This document shows positions 13,773 through 19,601 of a stretch of 19,601 nucleotides of DNA, one piece after another. Within the stretch, counting starts at the first letter, position 1. Each line of letters starts with the position of its first letter. A program made the position numbers and the translations under genes. This stretch comes from an uncultured Lachnospira sp. (lineage in GTDB: Bacteria; Bacillota; Clostridia; Lachnospirales; Lachnospiraceae), in assembly GCA_934358235.1 (NCBI GenBank), contig CAKRKK010000016.1, positions 1-19,601 on the forward strand, written 5' to 3'. The notes beneath the pieces are model-generated. The model saw nothing but the letters and a program-made list of their open reading frames with translations. It was not told the DNA's origin and did no database searches.

Positions 13773-16235
13773 TTATATTGTAAACCTTATATGCATTTTT
13801 CCTTTATACACCTGTATTATGACAGCCCCCTGCTTATCTGTTCTTGCAACATCAGTTCCCATATTCCCAAGTCTTTGCAGCGTTTCACTATGAGGATGCC
13901 CATATCTGTTATCAACTCCGCACGAAATCACGCCAGCAACCGGCTTTATATGTCTGATAAAGCTGTCTGTACAGGAATACTTAGAGCCATGATGCCCCAC
14001 CTTCAACACACTTATATGACTTATATCTGCTATATCACTATCACTTATATCCTTAAGCATACACAGCTCTGCCTTATTACCAGCATCCCCCATCATAAGC
14101 ATGGAGAAATCCCCATAAGCAAGCCTGTAAATAGCTGAAAAATCATTCGTATCCTCATAAGCATAAGACGCACAGGGATGAAGACAGAGTACATCAAGCT
14201 CCTGCTTTGTTCCACCTGCAAGCCTGTCTCCTGCTTTACAATAACTTACCGGTATATCTGCTGCCTGTGCAAGCCTGACAAGCCCTGAATATGACTCAAC
14301 CGTCTCCTTGTTATCTATATCCGGCATAACAAGTTCTCCTATGTCAAATGTATTATTCTTCATAGCTATAAGCTCCTTTATACCATTAATATGGTCTGCA
14401 TCACTATGACTTATAACAACATAATCTATATAAGTTATCCCCATTGCTCTTAATGCCGGATATATTCTGTATTTTCCAACCTTTTTGACATCTGTGCTTC
14501 CACCATCAAAAAGATAACTGACACCCGCAGCAGACCTTACATATATACAATCTCCCTGTCCTACGTCAAGTGCCATAATATATAGTCCATCAGGCGCCAC
14601 ATATCTCATATTAACAGCCGCAATAATAATAAGTATAGCTATTATTACATTAAAGCCATCCTCTTTCAGCCATTTATGTACGTGCTTTTCAAGCATATAT
14701 CCTGTCAGCACGCAGCTTTTCTTCACATACCCCTCCATCACATACTTAAACTGTTCTGAATTAATAATAACTGCAAGCATAATAGCTGCTGCATATAATA
14801 CAATCTGCCATATAGCCGGTCTTCCTGTCACATACATACTCCCCGGAAGCTTTACGGCTAATTCACATAGTCCGTTGTAAAGCTTTAATATATACTCTGC
14901 TGCTCCTGCCATAATAACTGCTGCTTTAATGGAAAACAGCCCTGTAACTCCAGTTATAATACCACTTATCATAACCACAGGAAGCAGCGGTATAACTATA
15001 CAGTTAAACAATACGCCTGCAAAAGAAGCCTCGTATGAGTTATATAATATTACTGGCAGGAGTATAAGTTGAATGGCTATGCAGCCACTAAGCGAATCAC
15101 CTGCTGCATATATTAATTCATCCTTCAAGGAACGCTTTTTCTTATCCTTTTTATGTATAAACAACAGCGTTTTATGCGGTGAGGCAATAACCGGCAGCAC
15201 AGCCACAATTCCAACCATTGCAAGAAAAGACATAATGTATGACAGATTACATACTACATAAGTATTATGTAATACCTGCATAAAAGAGGCTGCTGCCAGT
15301 GCTGTAAGCATATCAAAGGTCTTAGCCCTGACATCTGCAGCTATTGCTATGACCAGCATACAGGCCGCCCTTGCTGCTGATATAGAGTTTCCTGTAAACA
15401 CCAGATAGGATAATATAACCATTATCCCTGCAACTGCAGAGCAGGAAAGACTAAACCTTTTCCTTAACAGCCTGTATGCACCCATGCCTGCTATTGATAT
15501 GTGAAGCCCGCTGATTGCCAGCAGATGAGACATCCCACTTTTCTGATACAGACTTTTTATGGCATCCTCAAGCTCATATTTATCGCCAAGCACTATTGAA
15601 TTCATAAGCTGGTTACATTCCTCATCATATACAGCCTTGTATACACTCTTAAAGCGCTGTTTAAGCCTATACAAATGTGCTATAAAGCTTTCAGCATTGC
15701 TTTCTGTTATCTCTACGCTGTCTGCATAACATTTATACGGATAACCACAGGATACATAATAAGTATTACTGTCAAAGTTTCCCGGATTACGTGCCCTGTC
15801 CCATACTGAAATATCGCCTGCTATAAGCAGCCTGTCACCAACACATACCTCTGCCTTCTCAGGTGTTGTATATACAACTATTCCCATTGCAGCAATTGAC
15901 GTATGATTAACATAAAGCTGCAGGCTGTCTTCTTTATATACCGCCCTTTGGACAGTACCGCTAAACTGTCTGTAACCATACTCCTTATTAAGTCCTGCGC
16001 TTATAATTATTGTTTCAATTATTGTTATTGGATATATTATGATAATAAACATATAAAGAACAGACACATTATTGCGACGTACATATATAACCAGTACAGC
16101 CGACAATACTATGCCAGTTAACAGCAATACCAGAACAGGAAACAGACTATTGTTGTTTTCCCGTCCGGCACACCATACAGATATTACCGCGGCAATAAGC
16201 TGTATTAAAGCCACGATAAATATAGGTCTTTTCAA
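13773..16235 (-). CDS. comEC: ComEC/Rec2 DNA-uptake channel protein
   Basis: An 820-aa polytopic membrane protein that carries transforming single-stranded DNA across the membrane. Order: N-terminal TM helices, an extracellular DUF4131/OB-like domain with 'NPGNFD' (150-155), the Competence domain with 'HLLAISGLHISIAG' (237-250) and many TM helices to about 490, one more TM (about 528-541), then a metallo-beta-lactamase domain from 'LDVGQGDCIYV' (556) with metal ligands in 'SHSDADHING' (His610, Asp612, Asp614, His615) and 'KVGHHGS'. Full length with all domains, so probably functional. The start is TTG at 16235 with GAAGG 9 nt upstream; the next in-frame ATG is about 60 residues inside the TM region. 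It lies 38 bp after the GerMN lipoprotein gene. Confidence 0.96.
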   Translation of the reverse strand: MKRPIFIVALIQLIAAVISVWCAGRENNNSLFPVLVLLLTGIVLSAVLVIYVRRNNVSVLYMFIIIIYPITIIETIIISAGLNKEYGYRQFSGTVQRAVYKEDSLQLYVNHTSIAAMGIVVYTTPEKAEVCVGDRLLIAGDISVWDRARNPGNFDSNTYYVSCGYPYKCYADSVEITESNAESFIAHLYRLKQRFKSVYKAVYDEECNQLMNSIVLGDKYELEDAIKSLYQKSGMSHLLAISGLHISIAGMGAYRLLRKRFSLSCSAVAGIMVILSYLVFTGNSISAARAACMLVIAIAADVRAKTFDMLTALAAASFMQVLHNTYVVCNLSYIMSFLAMVGIVAVLPVIASPHKTLLFIHKKDKKKRSLKDELIYAAGDSLSGCIAIQLILLPVILYNSYEASFAGVLFNCIVIPLLPVVMISGIITGVTGLFSIKAAVIMAGAAEYILKLYNGLCELAVKLPGSMYVTGRPAIWQIVLYAAAIMLAVIINSEQFKYVMEGYVKKSCVLTGYMLEKHVHKWLKEDGFNVIIAILIIIAAVNMRYVAPDGLYIMALDVGQGDCIYVRSAAGVSYLFDGGSTDVKKVGKYRIYPALRAMGITYIDYVVISHSDADHINGIKELIAMKNNTFDIGELVMPDIDNKETVESYSGLVRLAQAADIPVSYCKAGDRLAGGTKQELDVLCLHPCASYAYEDTNDFSAIYRLAYGDFSMLMMGDAGNKAELCMLKDISDSDIADISHISVLKVGHHGSKYSCTDSFIRHIKPVAGVISCGVDNRYGHPHSETLQRLGNMGTDVARTDKQGAVIIQVYKGKMHIRFTI

Positions 16236-16273
16236 TATTACTAACCTTCATTCCTTTCCGGAACGCCCAGAGG

Positions 16274-17206
16274 CTACTTTACAAGTGCCTGATTATACTT
16301 ATAGAACCGGTCAAGGCTTATATTATCCTTGAATTCCTTTGAATAATCACCATTTATAAATATCTTGACCGAATCAATAGAATCTAATGAACACAACGAA
16401 TTAACAATTGAATATATCTCAACCTCTGAGGCAACATTCACAAGCTCGTCTGCAAACTCTTCACTCAGATTAACATAGCACACCTTATCTACAACTGAAA
16501 TTCCAAGCAGCTTAACGGCTGATGGCAATGAAGAATACGCCCCTTGTGTTGTAGGACCACTTATAAGACGTTCTACAACCATCCTTTCTATTGGCATGTT
16601 CTTGTTATATGCCAGAAGCTCTTTAACCTTAACCAGTCCCGTTCCGTCCTCATTGGCATAATACAACTGCACATTGCGCCAGTCCATTTCCCCCATATTG
16701 CTGTCCGCTTCTGAGAAATCAGTACTTTTAAGCATACCAATAATGCTGCCGTCCTCATACAGGGCATCTTTTCCGTCTATATAAAAACGTACATAATTAA
16801 TATCTTCTATCTGAGTAAGCAGCTTAACGACTGCTGCCCTGAATAAAAGCTCTGTCTGTGCACTCATCTGCTTATAAGTAGTTGTGTAATTAAGATTAAC
16901 CGTCTTTCCCTTGATACTGACATCAACAAGATTAACATTCTCTGGCTTTATAATATATTCATCCTTGCCTGCTGAACGGACATTCATATCACTAAGCAGG
17001 GTTCTTACCTTTTCTTCATCTGACATATCATCCGCTATATTACAGGTGCGCTCTATAAGCTTATTTCTCTCACTATTGGTATAATATAACACATAGCTTG
17101 CTTTATCTGTACCAGAGGAGCAGGCAGCCGCCAGCAAAGCCATTCCGGCACATATTATTATACATATTATTCTTCTGGTAATCCTATCTGCCACTTTTCT
17201 CTCCAT
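16274..17206 (-). CDS. Lipoprotein with two GerMN domains
   Basis: A 310-aa exported lipoprotein. A basic N-terminus and hydrophobic stretch (13-28) end in the lipobox LAAAC with Cys29 as the lipidated residue. Two GerMN-type domains follow, about 55-150 and 180-297; the second contains 'KELLAYNKNMPIERMVVERL' and 'VCYVNLSEEF'. GerMN proteins include GerM of Bacillus, needed in sporulation, and LpqB of actinobacteria, which works with the MtrAB two-component system. Here the gene directly follows a response regulator and a kinase (53 bp gap), so it may modulate that kinase from the outer face of the membrane. Start: ATG 17206 has little ribosome site, while GTG at 17194 (Val5) has GGAG close upstream; either leaves the signal peptide intact. 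Confidence 0.88.
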   Translation of the reverse strand: MERKVADRITRRIICIIICAGMALLAAACSSGTDKASYVLYYTNSERNKLIERTCNIADDMSDEEKVRTLLSDMNVRSAGKDEYIIKPENVNLVDVSIKGKTVNLNYTTTYKQMSAQTELLFRAAVVKLLTQIEDINYVRFYIDGKDALYEDGSIIGMLKSTDFSEADSNMGEMDWRNVQLYYANEDGTGLVKVKELLAYNKNMPIERMVVERLISGPTTQGAYSSLPSAVKLLGISVVDKVCYVNLSEEFADELVNVASEVEIYSIVNSLCSLDSIDSVKIFINGDYSKEFKDNISLDRFYKYNQALVK

Positions 17207-17259
17207 TCCAGCCGTTCATTATCCGTATACACTATACCGGTAATCCAGCATAACATCTG

Positions 17260-18774
17260 CTACTTTTCATCTTCCTCTACATAATTAAGAGGAATTCTGA
17301 AGGTAAAGGTTGTTCCTAAGCCTTCCTCACTATATAACTTAATCGAGCCATGATGCATAAGTATTATATTTCTTACGATTGACAAGCCAAGACCTGTACC
17401 TCCGGTTTCTCTTGACCTTGCCTTATCTACACGGTAAAACCTTTCAAACACCCTGCTCTGGCTTTCCTGCGGAATACCTATTCCCGAATCCTCCACACGC
17501 ACATAGAAAAACTGATGATCTGCATTTAACGAAACGTGCACCCAGCCATCCATATTATTATACTTAATAGCATTCTCAACAAGATTCGATATAACCTGCG
17601 TAAGCTTCACCTCATCAACCTGCGCTACAACCGGTCTGAAGCTTTCAAATAAAAGCTCTATATTCTTCTTTGCAGCAAGCGGCTTAAGCCTCTTTAACAC
17701 AAGCTCAAGAAGCTCATTCATATTGACTGATGAAATATTAAGTGCTGTTGAAGCCCTGTCAAGCCTTACCATGCATAACAGATCCTCAATAATCTTATTC
17801 TCCCTGTCAATCTCATTTACAATATCAAGCATAAACTCCTTATACACTTCCACCGGTACATTCTCCTGTGTATTAAGTGAATCTGCCAATACCTTTATAG
17901 ATGTAATAGGTGTCTTTAACTCATGGGATACATTCGATACGAATTCCGACCTTGAAGAATCAAGCTCATTATTCTTATCCATTATACTATTAAAATGAAG
18001 TGCGAAATTCTTAAGCTCTGTCGAGCCCTTAACCTCAACTCTTTTATCTATATAGCCTAAGTCAACAGCCTCCACAACCTTTAATGCCTTTTTATAATGT
18101 CTTATATAAAAGTAGGATAATATAACAGCACTTACAATAATAAATGTTATCACAACAAATACAATAACATATACTCCCTCAAATGCATCACCCGCTAAAA
18201 CTCTTATATCTGATACATCCAGACTCACTAAAAGTACGGCAATTATACTTCCCTCACTATTATATACAGGAGACGCTGCCTCAATATTCCCGGACCTACG
18301 GTTATATTCAGCAACAGCCTTTGAATTCTCATATACACCTAATACCTTAGAACTTATAATAGTCTTGCCTGTATCCACAGCATAGGTATCAAGGCTTATC
18401 ATATACTTTCTGTCAATAACACGTATCCTTACTGAATTAAGTGCAGAATAATTCATAAGATTCTCATACATGCCATCATTTCTTGCTGCCTGAAGATCTT
18501 TATAATCAGTAAATTCCGCAGACATAAGAACTGCTTCATTCCTGACATAATCCTTTCTTGCATTGATAAGAGAGCTTATATACGAATAATGAACCGCCGC
18601 AACGGCTGATACCGTTGATATAATTGACAGTACAGCGACCATAAGAATTATCCTGAAACGTGCACTAAACAAACACCTGTGAATACCTGCCACAGCCCTG
18701 TTAAGCCTTGCTGACACCTTCTGTTTTTCTTTATGTGTTCTTTTTGGCGTTCCTTTATAACTATGCTTAAACAT
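17260..18774 (-). CDS. Membrane sensor histidine kinase
   Basis: A 504-aa kinase of the PhoR/WalK class. A basic cytosolic N-terminus (about 1-38) leads to TM1 (41-62), an extracellular Cache-like sensor region (63-198, with 'ASPVYNSEGSIIAVLLVS'), TM2 (199-223), a HAMP linker, a HisKA domain with 'SHELKTPITSIK' (phospho-acceptor His284), and a HATPase_c domain with the N box 'NLVENAIKYN', 'DSGIGIP', 'FERFYR' and 'GGTGLGLSI'. No cytosolic PAS domain is present, unlike WalK. Its ATG overlaps the response regulator end by 8 nt, so the two are translationally coupled and surely partners. The signal is unknown; position next to a GerMN lipoprotein and the com genes suggests an envelope or competence-linked stimulus. 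Confidence 0.95.
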   Translation of the reverse strand: MFKHSYKGTPKRTHKEKQKVSARLNRAVAGIHRCLFSARFRIILMVAVLSIISTVSAVAAVHYSYISSLINARKDYVRNEAVLMSAEFTDYKDLQAARNDGMYENLMNYSALNSVRIRVIDRKYMISLDTYAVDTGKTIISSKVLGVYENSKAVAEYNRRSGNIEAASPVYNSEGSIIAVLLVSLDVSDIRVLAGDAFEGVYVIVFVVITFIIVSAVILSYFYIRHYKKALKVVEAVDLGYIDKRVEVKGSTELKNFALHFNSIMDKNNELDSSRSEFVSNVSHELKTPITSIKVLADSLNTQENVPVEVYKEFMLDIVNEIDRENKIIEDLLCMVRLDRASTALNISSVNMNELLELVLKRLKPLAAKKNIELLFESFRPVVAQVDEVKLTQVISNLVENAIKYNNMDGWVHVSLNADHQFFYVRVEDSGIGIPQESQSRVFERFYRVDKARSRETGGTGLGLSIVRNIILMHHGSIKLYSEEGLGTTFTFRIPLNYVEEDEK

Positions 18775-19456
18775 TAAAATAATAACCTACTCCCCACTTG
18801 GTATGAACATACTTTGGCTCACTTGAATTATCTTCTATCTTCTCACGCAGACGTCTTATATGCACATCTACCGTTCTTCCATCACCAGAATCTGCTCCCC
18901 ACACCTTCTTTAAAAGTGTATCCCTGCTGTATACTCTGTTAGGATTAAATGCCAAAAGCTCAAGCAGGTCGAATTCCTTGGCTGTAAGATATATCTCTTT
19001 TCCCTTGATATAAAGACTTCTGCTGTCACAATCTATCTTCATATCCCCAACAACTAAAACATTGCTCTTAACCTCTTCCTTATCCTTGTTGCTGTTGTTT
19101 CTTCTTAATATGGCCTTCATCCTTGCCTTTACCTCAAGAATATTAAAAGGCTTTGTAATATAGTCATCTGCACCATATTCAAGTCCCATAATCTTATCCA
19201 TATCATCGCCCTTAGCAGTAAGCATAATAATAGGTACATCAGAGAATTCCCTTATCTGCTGGCATACTTCAAGACCATTCATCTTAGGCAGCATAATATC
19301 TAAAAGAATTATATCGTAGTCATTAGCCTTAGCCATATTCAGTGCTTCTTCACCATCATATGCGCAGTCAACCACACTATAATCCTGTATAAGACCGAAC
19401 TTTATACCTTTAACAATCATCTTTTCATCATCTACAACTAATACCTTACCAGCCAT
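18767..19456 (-). CDS. OmpR/PhoB-family response regulator
   Basis: A 229-aa regulator. The receiver domain (1-118) has acidic residues Asp9 and Asp10, phospho-acceptor Asp53 in 'IILLDIMLPKMNGLE', switch Thr80 and Lys102. A winged-helix DNA-binding domain follows (about 130-229, 'LTAKEFDLLELL' and 'RTVDVHIRRLREKIE', ending 'WGVGYYF'). ATG 19456 gives the standard 'MAGKVLVVDDE' start and has AAGGAG upstream; an in-frame GTG at 19483 would overlap comEA and is unlikely. It begins 19 bp after the comEA stop and overlaps the kinase gene by 8 nt. Its target genes cannot be told from sequence; autoregulation or control of the surrounding com operon is possible. Confidence 0.95.
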   Translation of the reverse strand: MAGKVLVVDDEKMIVKGIKFGLIQDYSVVDCAYDGEEALNMAKANDYDIILLDIMLPKMNGLEVCQQIREFSDVPIIMLTAKGDDMDKIMGLEYGADDYITKPFNILEVKARMKAILRRNNSNKDKEEVKSNVLVVGDMKIDCDSRSLYIKGKEIYLTAKEFDLLELLAFNPNRVYSRDTLLKKVWGADSGDGRTVDVHIRRLREKIEDNSSEPKYVHTKWGVGYYFNV

Positions 19457-19475
19457 GTCTGTTCCTACTCCTTGT

Positions 19476-19601
19476 TTAAACACATATGTAATCTTTTATC
19501 TTGTTAAATGCGTTATCCTTAATTCCTGACACCTTCTTAATCTCTTCTATGCTTTTAAAGGCACCATGCTTACTTCGATAGCTTATTATGTCCTGTGCGC
19601 G
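19476..19601 (-). CDS. comEA: ComEA C-terminal helix-hairpin-helix region (partial)
   Basis: An open frame enters from the window edge and ends at TAA 19476-19478. The 41 visible residues, including 'IISYRSKHGAFKSIEEIKKV' and then 'SGIKDNAFNKIKDYI', are the typical C-terminal helix-hairpin-helix of ComEA, the membrane-anchored receptor that binds transforming DNA and passes it to ComEC. The 5' part, with the membrane anchor, lies outside the window. Other short HhH proteins end similarly, but the presence of comEC in the same run makes ComEA the best call. Its stop is 19 bp before the response regulator start. Confidence 0.82.
   Translation of the reverse strand, partial: RAQDIISYRSKHGAFKSIEEIKKVSGIKDNAFNKIKDYICV

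Noticed and set aside
13791..14138. 115-codon open frame on plus, antisense to the end of comEC
   Set aside because: It is covered by the metallo-beta-lactamase domain of comEC, and its predicted protein has no recognisable features.

Overview
This 19.6 kb window is a chromosomal segment of an AT-rich, low-GC Gram-positive bacterium, most likely a Clostridia member of the Lachnospiraceae type. The evidence is the sporulation genes gpr and spoIIP, the Firmicutes gene order comEC-holA-(rpsT)-gpr-spoIIP, a DUF5688-type protein (a family I associate with Lachnospiraceae), and an unusual LigA-type DNA ligase resembling Lachnospiraceae sequences I remember. The family assignment is recognition from memory, not a search result.

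Layout. (1) 1-2650, plus strand: a LacI-family regulator gene with a promoter/operator in front of it, followed 21 bp later by uxaC (uronate isomerase), closed by a long bidirectional hairpin terminator. (2) 2647-8170, minus strand: a CHASE-GGDEF-PAS diguanylate cyclase gene broken by one in-frame TGA, metA (homoserine O-acyltransferase, acetyl-type by its Glu111), a divergent NAD+-dependent DNA ligase and an RluF-like 23S rRNA pseudouridine synthase. (3) 8171-9970: a tRNA-Arg(CCG) on plus, a DUF5688-type gene on minus with a well-formed promoter and a leader of about 190 nt, then a repeat-rich non-coding stretch of about 500 bp. That stretch holds two 14-nt tandem arrays, a 21-bp-periodic TGTTGTA array and a GC-rich element with mutually exclusive helices. 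(4) 9971-12135, minus: gpr and spoIIP, the spore protease and the engulfment peptidoglycan hydrolase. (5) 12320-12755, plus: rpsT with its promoter, leader hairpin, UUG start and strong terminator, convergent with holA. (6) 12773-19601, minus: an apparent operon running comEA (3' end only, cut by the window) - response regulator - histidine kinase - GerMN lipoprotein - comEC - holA.

How it fits together. Block 1 is a self-contained hexuronate catabolic unit, probably repressed by its own LacI product. Blocks 4-6 match the Bacillus late-competence/sporulation neighbourhood, except that a complete two-component system plus a GerMN lipoprotein lies between comEA and comEC, and lepA does not follow spoIIP. 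The RR-HK-GerMN order matches the actinobacterial mtrA-mtrB-lpqB arrangement, so a sensor/lipoprotein module is tied to the DNA-uptake and replication genes. This is the most interesting system-level feature in the window. Other items worth checking are the broken GGDEF gene, the ligase with altered NMN-pocket and motif IV residues, and the repeat-rich control region upstream of the DUF5688-type gene.
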